Assembly: GCA_038236965.1 (NCBI GenBank)
Contig: JBBRZF010000043.1
Location: 1 to 21,530 of the forward strand
Reading direction: 5' to 3'
From: JBBRZF01 sp038236965
GTDB taxonomy: Bacteria > Acidobacteriota > Terriglobia > Terriglobales > Acidobacteriaceae
Length of the DNA: 21,530 nucleotides
In this document: positions 1 through 10,439 of the stretch, one piece after another
Layout of the letters: each line of letters starts with the position of its first letter
Numbering within the stretch: position 1 is the stretch's first letter
Position numbers and translations under genes: made by a program
Notes under the pieces: generated by a model
Told to the model about the DNA's origin: nothing
The model's database searches: none
The model's input: the letters and a program-made list of their open reading frames with translations, nothing else

Positions 1-1641
<1,641 letters not shown>

Positions 1642-1660
1642 CCTGTTTTTAATCAGCAAG

Positions 1661-1694
1661 AACGCCACCTGGAGGCGGGTGGCGTTTTTGTTTT
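1661..1694 (+). terminator. Intrinsic terminator of hppA
   Basis: A perfect 9-bp stem (AACGCCACC at 1661-1669 with GGTGGCGTT at 1678-1686) and an 8-nt loop run straight into a T-rich tail (1685-1694). It lies 20 bp after the hppA stop codon and in the right orientation. Confidence 0.9.
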
Positions 1695-1772
1695 GATACG
1701 TGCTTCGATATCTGTAGCGCTGCGCCAATCGGCGTCGCTCCGCACTCCGCCTATAATTCGCGCTGCAAACCT

Positions 1773-1801
1773 TTGACGAAAAGCTCTGCTGCCTTTAAAA
1801 T
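1773..1801 (+). promoter_or_regulatory. Sigma70-type promoter for tRNA-Asn
   Basis: TTGACG (1773-1778) and TAAAAT (1796-1801) are separated by exactly 17 bp, each one base from consensus. Transcription would begin near 1808, about 45 nt before the tRNA. A separate TATAAT at 1752-1757 lacks a good -35 box. Confidence 0.65.
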
Positions 1802-1852
1802 GAAACTCGTAATCAACAGATGTTCCCGCCAGGGAATATCGCAGATACTCAC

Positions 1853-2252
<400 letters not shown>

Positions 2253-3647
2253 CTATCGCGTTATGGCTATTGCTCGCATGGTTTCGGGAAGGAACACGCT
2301 GAAAACCGTCCCGCGCCCTTCGACGCTTCGCATGCGAATCCGACCATTGTGCTTCGAGACGATTTCGCTAATGACCCAAAGACCAAGCCCGGTGCCGAAG
2401 GCTTCTTTCGTTGTAAAGAACGGCTTGAAAAGCTGGCTTCGGTTGACGGCGGACACTCCTGCGCCCGTGTCGGCGACCGTCACTCTCGTGTAGTTCAAGT
2501 CGTTAACGGGTACGCGGCTGATACGAATGGAGATAGTGCCTTTGGGTATGCTGGCGTCAATGGCATTGGTGAGCAGATTCGAAACAACCTGTCTAATCTC
2601 GCCAGCGACGGCAATCGTGGGGCGCGTATTACCCACGTGCTCAATCGTGAGGTTAAGCTCTTTGGCGTTCAGTTTCGGGCGGTAGAGCCAAACCACTTCC
2701 TCGACAAGTCTGGCGACGTCAATATTCGCTGGTTTCGCGTTTTCGCGATAGAACCCAAGGGTCTGCTTGGCAATGTGAGCGACCCTTTGCAATTCCCGCT
2801 CGGCGATGTCGAGATAGTCCTTCAACTCCGGAGGAAAATTCGCGCTATGCTGGAGGAGGTATAGGCAATTGGTTGCAGCCTCAAGCGGATTGTTTATTTC
2901 GTGTGCGACCGTTGCTGCCATCCTTCCCGCTGACGCCAGCTTTTCACTACGAAGCAGAGCTTCTTCTGACCGCTTTCGTTCTTCAACCCATTGAACCATT
3001 CTGAAGTTGCTGTAGCTCATCTCGGAAAAGATGTGCGCCAGCTTTGTCATGAACGCAATACCCGTTTTGACAGTTTGGCGACTGAAACGCGGAACCGCTT
3101 CCAATGCGGCGATGTATGGTTCCTCTTCGAAACCGTATCGCGCAGCCTGAGCAAGGAAATATTCGCGGTCGAGCGGCTCGTCATCAAAGAAGAACTGCCC
3201 CGCAAAGACGTTGCCGACATGATGTTCGCCCAACATGAGCGGTGTTGCGACATCCCACATGTTGTTTTTGCATTTGTACAGGCGATACTCTCCCGGGTAA
3301 ATGCCTACGGTCAATTGCGTATCGCTATCAACGCAGTTGCGGCAGGTTCCGGGATTAACCCGATGGAAGCCCGTACAGATTTTCTGCCACCCCACACCTG
3401 CCAGTACCTCGCCGTTTATATCGACGATGGCCATCGGAATATGGGAAAAGCTGTAGAAGTCATTCATCAACGACTGAATCGTTTGCACGTCAACGAAGTT
3501 AGATAGCTCAAAACTCGCGTCATCGAATGGTTCAGGAGACTGACCGTTTGGAAGCGATTGAGCGAAGTGCTGGTCGGGAGGTAGCAGCCGTCTCGGCATA
3601 CGTTCGTCGGGTTCACTCGGACTCACATCTGGCTCGCGACGAGACAC
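2253..3647 (-). CDS. PocR-domain sensor histidine kinase
   Basis: A 464-residue soluble kinase with no membrane helix, so it should sense a cytoplasmic signal. Residues about 50-215 match the PocR ligand-binding/sensory family, with the Cys set C91, C102, C105 and C126 and a PLMLGEHHVGNVFAGQ segment. A short coiled linker (220-237) leads to the HisKA helix with H249 in AHEINNPLEAATN. The ATPase part shows the N box (NLLTNAIDA, ~357-365), G1 (DTGAGV, ~393), F box (FKPFFTT) and G2 (GTGLGLW, ~418). The start is GTG at 3645-3647, with GGGAG-type Shine-Dalgarno sequence at 3652-3659. Stop is TAG. It lies 230 bp downstream of cusA on the same strand. No response regulator is present in the window, so the partner is unknown. 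The Cys cluster could bind a metal or cofactor, but that is inference. Confidence 0.93.
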   Translation of the reverse strand: MSRREPDVSPSEPDERMPRRLLPPDQHFAQSLPNGQSPEPFDDASFELSNFVDVQTIQSLMNDFYSFSHIPMAIVDINGEVLAGVGWQKICTGFHRVNPGTCRNCVDSDTQLTVGIYPGEYRLYKCKNNMWDVATPLMLGEHHVGNVFAGQFFFDDEPLDREYFLAQAARYGFEEEPYIAALEAVPRFSRQTVKTGIAFMTKLAHIFSEMSYSNFRMVQWVEERKRSEEALLRSEKLASAGRMAATVAHEINNPLEAATNCLYLLQHSANFPPELKDYLDIAERELQRVAHIAKQTLGFYRENAKPANIDVARLVEEVVWLYRPKLNAKELNLTIEHVGNTRPTIAVAGEIRQVVSNLLTNAIDASIPKGTISIRISRVPVNDLNYTRVTVADTGAGVSAVNRSQLFKPFFTTKEAFGTGLGLWVISEIVSKHNGRIRMRSVEGRGTVFSVFLPETMRAIAITR

Positions 3648-3877
3648 TTGGCTCCCTCTGCTAGATAGGCATGAACAGCTAGTCCTGCCCCAATCGCCGA
3701 TGGGGCTGTTACGGCAAATACTCCAGCAAGGAGATTGTGCACCTTTTCAGGTTCGGCTGCTCTGTATTTTTGAAGGGCTAAGCGAAAAAAGTAAGGCCTG
3801 ACCGTCGCGCAGCAGACTGCGCAGCGAATCGAGCGCCGGTAAATCCAGAATCGCTCGCCAAATTACGTCAATTTCCG

Positions 3878-6800
3878 CTATTCACAGAGCACTCTCTCTT
3901 CGTACATGGCAACAGGGTCGGCGTCAGCAAGGGAGCGCGATTTCCATATCTCGTAGATCACGGGGTACACCAGTAGTTCGAGGAGGAATGAAGTGAAAAT
4001 GCCGCCCACCATCGGTGCGGCAATCCGTTTCATCACATCCGACCCTGCTCCGGTCGCCCACATGATCGGGAACAGGCCGATGCACGTCGTTGCGAAAGTC
4101 ATAAATTTCGGGCGTAGACGTTTTGCCGCGCCATTCACAATTGCTTCGCGCAACTCCGCGACGCTCCTCATTCGCCCTTCCAACCTTGCCGCCTCGTAGG
4201 ACAGATCCAGATACAGCAGCATGAATACTCCGGTTTCGGCATCCACGCCCAACAATGCAATGAGACCGACCCAGACTGCAATGCTCATGTTGTAGCCGGC
4301 GAGATACAGAAACCACACCGCGCCAATCGCCGAGAACGGCACAGCCAGCAGCACGATCATTGTTTTCATCGCAGACCGTGTATTCATGTACAGCAGAAGC
4401 ACGATCAGGAACATCGTCAATGGGACGACATACTTGAGACGCTGCTTCACCCTCTGCATCGACTCATACTGCCCGCTCCACGCCACTACGGATCCTGCCG
4501 GTAGCTTTAGTCTCTCTCGCAACAGTGGTGCCGCCTCGGCAACATAACTCGCAGGATCACGGCCCGCGATATCAACATACACATAGCCGGTCAGCAATCC
4601 GTTCTCATTTCGGATCATCGCCGGTCCTCTGCTCACGCTGATCTCCGCCAACTCCGAGAGCGGCAACTGTCGGCTGCCGCCCGCAGAAACCAGTACTCGG
4701 CCAAGCGCTTCCATGTCGCTGCGGAAATCCCGCTTGTAGCGGACGTTTACCGGGTAGCGCTCTCGACCGATCACAGCGGTGGTTACGTTCTCTCCGCCGA
4801 TTGCACTTTCTACCACCTGCTGCGCCTCTTCCATGCTGATTCCGTAGCGCGCCAGTTGGTCGCGGTTCCACTTGAAGTCCAGGAAATATCCGCCGCCTGT
4901 GCGCTCGGCAAACACGCTCCTCGTTCCCTTCACCTCCGGAAGCAGCGCTTCAACCTGCGTTCCCAGCTTCTCGATTTCCTCCACGTTCGCGCCGGAAATC
5001 TTCAGCCCCACCGGAGTCCGTATACCGGTCGTCAGCATGTCTATGCGCCCTTTGATCGGCATCGTCCACGCATTCGATACGCCCGGAATCTTCAGCGCCG
5101 CGTCCATCCTGCTGATCAACTCTTCCGATGTGATCGTGTCCGACGTGATGTGGCGGAAGAAGCGCTTCGCCCACTCCGGAGACCAACTGGAATACCAGGT
5201 ATCTACCCTCGGCCACTCCGAATTCGGCTTCAGGATGATCACCGTCTCCAGCATCGAAAGCGGCGCCGGATCTGTCGAGGTCTCTGCCCGCCCAGCCTTG
5301 CCCAGCACGCGATCGACCTCCGGGAATTTCTTGATGATCTTGTCCGTGACCTGCAGCAATCTTTGCGCTTCTCCAATCGAGATGCCCGGCATTGTCGATG
5401 GCATGTACAGTAGCGATCCCTCATCCAGGGGCGGCATGAACTCCGAACCAATCATGAAGAACACAGGAATGGTAGCCACTATCAGCACAACCGCAGTCGC
5501 AAGTACCACCCGTTTGTTACGCAGCGTCCAGCGCACGACCGGTTCGTAGATGCGCATCAGCACGCGGCTCACCGGATGCTTGTCCTCGGAACGGATCTTG
5601 CCGATCAGCACCGCGTTCGTCGCACGGCACAGCCACGCTGGCTCAAAATCGAACTTCTTCACCTTCGTCAGCAATAACCGCAGCGCCGGATCGAGCGTAA
5701 TCGCCAATAGCGCAGCGATGACCATCGCAAGTGTTTTGGTGTATGCCAGCGGCTTGAACATCCGTCCTTCCTGTGCCTCCAGGGTAAGCACCGGCAGGAA
5801 AGATATGGCGATCACCAGCAGCGCGAAGAACGTCGGTCCGGCAACTTCTTTTACTGCTCCCAGTACAACGTCGTGATAGTTAGCCTTGCGTCCCGCTTTC
5901 TCCCACAGCTCGAGTTTCTTGTGCGTCTGCTCGACAACCACGATGGAGGCATCAACCAGTTCGCCGAACGCGATCGCCATTCCCGCCAGCGACATGATGT
6001 TCGCGCTGATGCCCATCATGCGGAACGGAATGAACGACAGCAGCACCGCGACCGGAATTGTGACGATAGGAATCGCCGCGCTTGGGAAGTGCCACAGGAA
6101 CAGAAGGATGATCAACACAACCGTGATGATCACTTCGATGATCGTCTGCTTGACGTTGCCGATGGAGCGATGGATGAGCTCCGAACGGTCGTAAACGGGA
6201 ACGATCTTCACGCCCTCCGGCAGTCCGGGCTCGATCTCCTTGATCGTCGCCTTCACCCCGTCGATTACGTCCAGGGCATTCGCGCCGCTGCGCATCACCA
6301 CGATACCCGAAACCGTTTCCCCCCGTCCGTCCAGGTCGGCAACGCCACGGCGCAGGTCGGGCCCCAACACAACTTCGCCAACGTCTTTCACGCGAATAGT
6401 GGTGCCGTCCTCGGTTGTGGTCAGCGCGATCTTTTCAAAATCCTCGATCGACTGCGCATACCCGCGTCCGCGCACCATGTACTCGGTCCCACCGAATTCC
6501 AGTAGGCGTCCGCCAACTTCGCTATTCCCTCCGCGCACCGCTTCCACCACTCGACTGATGGGAATCCCATAGGCCTGCAAGCGATTCGGGTCTACGTTCA
6601 CCTGGTATTGCCGTGTAAAACCGCCAATCGGTGCGACCTCGGAAACACCTGGCACGGCCTTGAGGTAGTAGCGCAGATACCAATCCTGGTATGAGCGTAA
6701 GTCTGCCAGGCTGTGCTTGCCCGAGGTATCGACCAATGCGTACTGATACACCCATCCAAGCCCGGTCGCGTCCGGACCAATCTCCGCCTTCACTCCTTCT

Positions 6801-7162
6801 GGCAATCGCGGCAGTACGCTCGACAAATATTCCAGCGTGCGGGAGCGCGCCCAGTAAAGATCCGTTCCGTCGTCAAAGATGACGTAAACGTAGGAATAGC
6901 CGAAGTCGGAGACCCCGCGCACGGTCTTCACATGCGGGGCCCCCAGCAGTGCAGACACGATTGGATACGTGACCTGGTCCTCAACGATGTCGGGACTGCG
7001 GTCCCATTTCGAATAGATGATGACTTGCGTGTCGCTCAAGTCCGGCGTCGCGTCCAGTGGCACCGTTACCATCGCCCACCAGCCAACCATGCAGGCGACC
7101 AAGGTCAGCGCACAGACCAGCAGTTTATTTTCCACTGAGAAATCAATTATGCGGTTGATCAT
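3878..7162 (-). CDS. cusA: Cu(I)/Ag(I)-type HME-RND efflux pump (CusA-like)
   Basis: A 1094-residue inner-membrane RND transporter of the heavy-metal-efflux class, which exports metal with H+ counterflow through a CBA complex. The start ATG (7160-7162) gives MINRIIDFSVENK, the usual CusA/CzcA N-terminus, and overlaps the cusB stop as ATGA, so translation is probably coupled. Longer in-frame starts add only a tail overlapping cusB. Seen: the first helix at ~10-30, TM4 with D404 and E411 (VDASIVVVEQ) as proton-relay residues, and a RPKFMT segment matching the later lysine of the relay. The methionine triad that binds Cu(I)/Ag(I) in E. coli CusA is complete: M587 (LLYMPST), M637 (APLSMLET) and M709 (RIDMLTTG). 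Between the last two is an extra ~22 residues rich in Trp compared with E. coli CusA. No outer-membrane CusC/TolC partner is in the window. Confidence 0.95.
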   Translation of the reverse strand: MINRIIDFSVENKLLVCALTLVACMVGWWAMVTVPLDATPDLSDTQVIIYSKWDRSPDIVEDQVTYPIVSALLGAPHVKTVRGVSDFGYSYVYVIFDDGTDLYWARSRTLEYLSSVLPRLPEGVKAEIGPDATGLGWVYQYALVDTSGKHSLADLRSYQDWYLRYYLKAVPGVSEVAPIGGFTRQYQVNVDPNRLQAYGIPISRVVEAVRGGNSEVGGRLLEFGGTEYMVRGRGYAQSIEDFEKIALTTTEDGTTIRVKDVGEVVLGPDLRRGVADLDGRGETVSGIVVMRSGANALDVIDGVKATIKEIEPGLPEGVKIVPVYDRSELIHRSIGNVKQTIIEVIITVVLIILLFLWHFPSAAIPIVTIPVAVLLSFIPFRMMGISANIMSLAGMAIAFGELVDASIVVVEQTHKKLELWEKAGRKANYHDVVLGAVKEVAGPTFFALLVIAISFLPVLTLEAQEGRMFKPLAYTKTLAMVIAALLAITLDPALRLLLTKVKKFDFEPAWLCRATNAVLIGKIRSEDKHPVSRVLMRIYEPVVRWTLRNKRVVLATAVVLIVATIPVFFMIGSEFMPPLDEGSLLYMPSTMPGISIGEAQRLLQVTDKIIKKFPEVDRVLGKAGRAETSTDPAPLSMLETVIILKPNSEWPRVDTWYSSWSPEWAKRFFRHITSDTITSEELISRMDAALKIPGVSNAWTMPIKGRIDMLTTGIRTPVGLKISGANVEEIEKLGTQVEALLPEVKGTRSVFAERTGGGYFLDFKWNRDQLARYGISMEEAQQVVESAIGGENVTTAVIGRERYPVNVRYKRDFRSDMEALGRVLVSAGGSRQLPLSELAEISVSRGPAMIRNENGLLTGYVYVDIAGRDPASYVAEAAPLLRERLKLPAGSVVAWSGQYESMQRVKQRLKYVVPLTMFLIVLLLYMNTRSAMKTMIVLLAVPFSAIGAVWFLYLAGYNMSIAVWVGLIALLGVDAETGVFMLLYLDLSYEAARLEGRMRSVAELREAIVNGAAKRLRPKFMTFATTCIGLFPIMWATGAGSDVMKRIAAPMVGGIFTSFLLELLVYPVIYEIWKSRSLADADPVAMYEERVLCE

Positions 7163-8715
7163 TGCATTGCGCCCGCTGGAGTGGTCGCCAGAAACTTCTC
7201 GGGATTTGCCTTGAACTCCTCTCTGCAACCCTTTGAACAGAAGTAGTAGGTCTTCCCCTTATGACTATGCGTCAGGCCCGCCGCGACCGAGTCCGCCGGA
7301 ACCACAGTCATGCCGCATTTCGGATCCGTCGCCTTCAAAGGAAGCGGTTCCGCCTTTCCCGGGTGTGTAGTGGTCGCCATTTGCGCAGCGCCCAAGACAG
7401 CCTTCGGTTCTTCCTTCTCGCTCTTCTTACCCTCAGCGTTCCCCGAAGCGCTCGCCGCCGGTGCTTTCAATCGGCTCTCCGAATCAACCAGGAAAGTTCC
7501 AGCAACCACCACCCGCTCCCCAGCCGTCAGACCCTTTACGATCTCGATCTGGTCGTCCACTCTTATTCCCGATTCCACTTCGCGAGGTTCGAACAATCCG
7601 TTTCCCCGCTCAACGAACACGCGTTTCTTCCTCCCCGAATCAAGCAAGGCGTCCGCCGGCACACTCAACCCCGCCGGCACCGCGACCCGCAGTTCCACAT
7701 CCACGAACATCTCCGGGCGCAGCGCAAACCCCGCATTCTCCGCCTCCAGACGCACCTTCATCGTGCGCGTCACACCATCGAACTGCGGCAAAACCTTGCT
7801 CACCTTCGCACTTAGCGCGACTTTCCTTGGAGCCGCAGCGTTTGACAACGTTATCGTAGCCACCGCACCCGGACGAAAATACTGAGCGTCATTTTGAAAA
7901 ACATCCGCGAAAATTACTACCTTGCTCAAGTCGCTGATGCGATAAAGCTCTGCGCCCTTCTCCACTCTTTGCCCCGGCGAAATACTTCGAGCGACCACGA
8001 AGCCATCCACGGGCGCGACGATGTCGATGCTGTCTGAAACTGCGTGCGTTGTAGCGATCTGCTTCAGTTGCGCTTCACTCATCCCCATCGCGCGAAGACG
8101 TCCATAAGCAAGCTTGGCCGTCTGGTTTCTCCAGTCGGCTTCGTTTACGACTTCATTCTTGAATTGCGGAGCTTGCACCAGCGCGGTCAGAAGACTCTGC
8201 TCGGCTGAGAGAAAGTCCGGCGACCGGACCGTCGCTAGTCTCTCGTCTTTCTTCACCAGCGTCCCCGTCGGATTTCCGAACGTCTCCTCGATGTAACCGT
8301 CCGTACCTGCCGTCAACTTGTAGGTACGTTCCTCATCGGCGACGACCTTTCCCAGCAACCGTACATTGCGCGTGCCCGAAGTCTTTTCCACCGCCATAAC
8401 ACGCAGCCCTATCAACTGCTGCTGTTCGGCGTTGATGCTCACGGTACCCTCAGCCATGGCAGAAGCATCGGGTGTCGCACTGCTCACCGCACCTGCTCCA
8501 TCCGCATACACAGCCTCCAACTGCATCCCGCAATCCGGAGCGATACCTGGTCTGTCAGACTTGTACGCTGGATGCATCGGGTCCACGTAATACAAGACGC
8601 GGCGTTGGCCCGCGCGCTCTATCCCCTTGCTTGCTGAGGAATGGCGTCCCGCCAGAAATGACAGAAGCATTACTACGAGGATGAGAAGAATGATTGCGTA
8701 ACGGGATTTATTCAA
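7159..8715 (-). CDS. cusB: CusB-like RND periplasmic adaptor with N-terminal metal-binding and C-terminal YHS domains
   Basis: A 518-residue membrane-fusion protein that links the CusA pump to an outer-membrane channel and can pass metal to it. Residues ~5-22 form an N-terminal membrane anchor or uncleaved signal. Residues 42-70 (YYVDPMHP ... DCGM) are the heavy-metal-binding domain seen in many CusB proteins. The adaptor core follows with barrel-sandwich (~130-250), beta-barrel and membrane-proximal parts. A charged linker (~415-450) leads to a YHS-type domain (464-509) with DPKCGM and FCSKGC (C467, C493, C497), which is not part of standard E. coli CusB. The start is TTG (8713-8715): AGAGG stands 7 nt upstream and no ATG or GTG occurs upstream before an in-frame stop. 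The stop overlaps cusA by ATGA. Confidence 0.93.
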   Translation of the reverse strand: MNKSRYAIILLILVVMLLSFLAGRHSSASKGIERAGQRRVLYYVDPMHPAYKSDRPGIAPDCGMQLEAVYADGAGAVSSATPDASAMAEGTVSINAEQQQLIGLRVMAVEKTSGTRNVRLLGKVVADEERTYKLTAGTDGYIEETFGNPTGTLVKKDERLATVRSPDFLSAEQSLLTALVQAPQFKNEVVNEADWRNQTAKLAYGRLRAMGMSEAQLKQIATTHAVSDSIDIVAPVDGFVVARSISPGQRVEKGAELYRISDLSKVVIFADVFQNDAQYFRPGAVATITLSNAAAPRKVALSAKVSKVLPQFDGVTRTMKVRLEAENAGFALRPEMFVDVELRVAVPAGLSVPADALLDSGRKKRVFVERGNGLFEPREVESGIRVDDQIEIVKGLTAGERVVVAGTFLVDSESRLKAPAASASGNAEGKKSEKEEPKAVLGAAQMATTTHPGKAEPLPLKATDPKCGMTVVPADSVAAGLTHSHKGKTYYFCSKGCREEFKANPEKFLATTPAGAMQ

Positions 8716-8832
8716 ACGATGGCCTCTGGTATAGCAGAAGGGAGCTCCGCGCTTCTGCGAACTTGCTTGGTTCCGGTGATGACGAGCAAACGGCCCGGTT
8801 CGAAGCAGTCACTAGGGGGTAGCTGCCGCCTC

Positions 8833-8861
8833 ATCGTGCCTTCATCGACTGCACGAGTCAA
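8833..8861 (-). promoter_or_regulatory. Candidate cusBA promoter with dyad in the spacer
   Basis: On the minus strand TTGACT (8856-8861) and CACGAT (8833-8838) are 17 bp apart. The spacer edges carry CGTGC (8835-8839 on the plus strand) and GCACG (8851-8855), an inverted repeat. A dyad between -35 and -10 is the arrangement used by MerR-family regulators, but their spacers are usually 19-20 bp. The -10 match is weak (3 of 6). Confidence 0.3.
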
Positions 8862-8940
8862 GGGAATTTCCGAGAAGATCCCTTGCACTACCTCGCACTG
8901 CTCGAACAGAAGACGCGTCCACTCGACCAGCAGAATGCCT

Positions 8941-8956
8941 TATAATACCTGCCATG
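8941..8956 (+). promoter_or_regulatory. Perfect TATAAT placed for a leaderless transcript
   Basis: TATAAT (8941-8946) is followed only 7 bases later by ATG (8954-8956). Initiation at the normal distance would fall on or next to the A of the ATG, so the message would have no 5' leader and no Shine-Dalgarno. No good -35 box is visible at 17 bp. Confidence 0.5.
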
Positions 8957-9148
8957 CCCATGAACTCTGCTGCGTCATGCGCTCTTGTGAGTACAACCTC
9001 GCCACAGGAGGCTCCCAAGCCCGAAGTTTCGGTCGTGATGCCCTGTCTCAACGAGGCGGAGACGCTCGCAACTTGCATCACCCAGGCCCAGGCGCCCCTC
9101 GCACAGCACCGATTCGGCGTTTTAACTGTCCACCAAACAATCGCTTAG
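8954..9148 (+). pseudogene. Glycosyltransferase family 2 N-terminal remnant
   Basis: A 64-codon frame whose residues ~22-48 (PEVSVVMPCLNEAETLATCI) match the nucleotide-binding first strand and helix of GT-A family-2 glycosyltransferases of the dolichyl-phosphate-mannose-synthase type. The protein then stops before the DxD region; intact members exceed 250 residues. The match fades after LAQHRFG, where a deletion or rearrangement has probably removed the rest. The TAG (9146-9148) overlaps the Shine-Dalgarno of the following acyltransferase, and upstream is the TATAAT described separately. It could still be transcribed and act as a leader for the downstream gene, but catalysis is not possible as it stands. 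Confidence 0.7.
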
Positions 9149-9158
9149 GACCAGCAAA

Positions 9159-10274
9159 ATGTCTCAGTCAGTATCGGCCTCCGTTGGCTCAGAAGTCGCA
9201 TCCCCTTCTCGCGAAAAGCGATTTTACAGGCCCGAGCTTGATTGCCTTCGCTTCTTCGCCTTCATGTGCGTTTTTGTGCATCACACGCTGCCCAAGCAAC
9301 CTGAGTTTTACATTCTGCATGCCCTTCCCGGGTGGTTGGCTTATCTAGCGCGAGCTGGTGCGTCTGGCGTGGATTTGTTTTTCTGCCTGAGTGCGTATCT
9401 CATCACCGAACTCCTTGTGCGCGAAAAGGAGTTTCGAGGCGAACTCAACGTCAAGGCATTCTACGCACGACGGATTCTTCGGATTTGGCCCTTGTATTTC
9501 GCCTTTTTGGGTTGTGCTGTGCTGCTTACAAAACTGGACCCACATCAGTCGTTCTCGCTTAAGCATTTGTTGATGTTTTTGTTTCTTTCGGGCAACTGGT
9601 CATTTATTTGGTTTGGAGTTCCGGCTTCAGTCGCAGTTCCGCTGTGGAGTGTATCAGTCGAAGAACAGTTCTATCTTTTGTGGCCGCTGGTAGTTCGTGG
9701 TGCATCGCTCACAGTGATCCGCAATGTTGCTATTGGTCTGGTAAGTGCGGCATTTATTGGAAGATTCTTGTCCTCAAAGTACTCTCACAATGCTTACATG
9801 TTCAACTGGAACGGAACGATCAGTCATTTGGACAGCATTGGGTATGGGATCTTACTGGCGATTGCCTTGCGCCATCGCGCACCTTCACTTCGAATGATTC
9901 ACCGGGTTGCTTTTCTGCTTGCAGGCGCGGCAGGCTGGCTGGTTGCTGCTGCCCATGCGGATTCCACGGTTTTTGCGATGCCCATTGTCGCTCTTGGCAG
10001 CGCGTCTATCCTGACCGCTACGATTGGTATGCCCTTAAGAAACCGTGTGGTAGTCAAACTGGGAATCGTGTCATACGGTCTTTACGTTTACCACATGCTG
10101 GTAATCAACTATTTGGCCACCAGTGCAGAAGGAAGCTTGTTTCGTTTTATTCTTCATTGGCTCGTCATGCTGGCAGTCACAGTTGCACTTGCCCTCGCCT
10201 CATATCGCTGGATGGAGAAGCCTTTTCTACGTCTTAAAGAGCGCTTCTCGTTTGTCCATTCCAGACCCCTTTAG
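9159..10274 (+). CDS. Acyltransferase-3 family membrane protein (OafA/YrhL type)
   Basis: A 371-residue polytopic protein of about ten helices. The family transfers acetyl or other acyl groups to surface glycans, lipids or peptides across the inner membrane. Seen: the N-terminal RPELDCLRFFAFMCVFVHH block (~23-41), GVDLFFCLSAYLIT (~68), FYARRILRIWPLYF (~97), LWSVSVEEQFYLLWP (~161), a SYGLYVYHML helix and the closing SYRWMEKPFLRLKERF segment. The family length is normal and the gene looks intact. AGGA at 9147-9150 stands 8 nt before the ATG. The gene is visibly more AT-rich, with many T-ending codons, than cusA or the oxidase gene, which may mean separate origin. The truncated glycosyltransferase just upstream suggests a former glycan-modification gene set. 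The substrate cannot be told. Confidence 0.93.
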   Translation: MSQSVSASVGSEVASPSREKRFYRPELDCLRFFAFMCVFVHHTLPKQPEFYILHALPGWLAYLARAGASGVDLFFCLSAYLITELLVREKEFRGELNVKAFYARRILRIWPLYFAFLGCAVLLTKLDPHQSFSLKHLLMFLFLSGNWSFIWFGVPASVAVPLWSVSVEEQFYLLWPLVVRGASLTVIRNVAIGLVSAAFIGRFLSSKYSHNAYMFNWNGTISHLDSIGYGILLAIALRHRAPSLRMIHRVAFLLAGAAGWLVAAAHADSTVFAMPIVALGSASILTATIGMPLRNRVVVKLGIVSYGLYVYHMLVINYLATSAEGSLFRFILHWLVMLAVTVALALASYRWMEKPFLRLKERFSFVHSRPL

Positions 10275-10390
10275 ACTACTCTCATTAGCCAACTCGCACG
10301 ACGCAGGAGGTTGCGGCGATCTTCGCACAATGCCATGCCTTTACGCCTTTACGTCTGCTACGACTGAACTCATAACGGCTCAAATTAATA

Positions 10391-10418
10391 GCCCCACACG
10401 TATCCAACCGCGTGGGGC
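10391..10418 (-). terminator. Probable terminator of the multicopper oxidase gene
   Basis: GCCCCAC (10391-10397) pairs with GTGGGGC (10412-10418), with a further CG/CG pair inside. Read on the minus strand the stem is followed by TATTAATTT, a modest U-rich tail. It lies 22 bp after the oxidase stop and could also block the convergent acyltransferase transcript. Confidence 0.55.
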
Positions 10419-10439
10419 CGGCAGAAGTACTGTTCTGAC

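Noticed and set aside
3687..3706. 6-bp hairpin (GCCCCA/TGGGGC) after cusA
   Set aside because: Short stem and no T tract in either direction, so not called as a terminator.
5873..6505. Plus-strand frame of 210 codons within cusA
   Set aside because: His- and Arg-rich shadow of the conserved pump sequence; no ribosome site.
8719..9348. 209-codon plus-strand frame upstream of and into the acyltransferase gene
   Set aside because: No domain and it overlaps both the glycosyltransferase remnant and the well-supported acyltransferase start in another frame.
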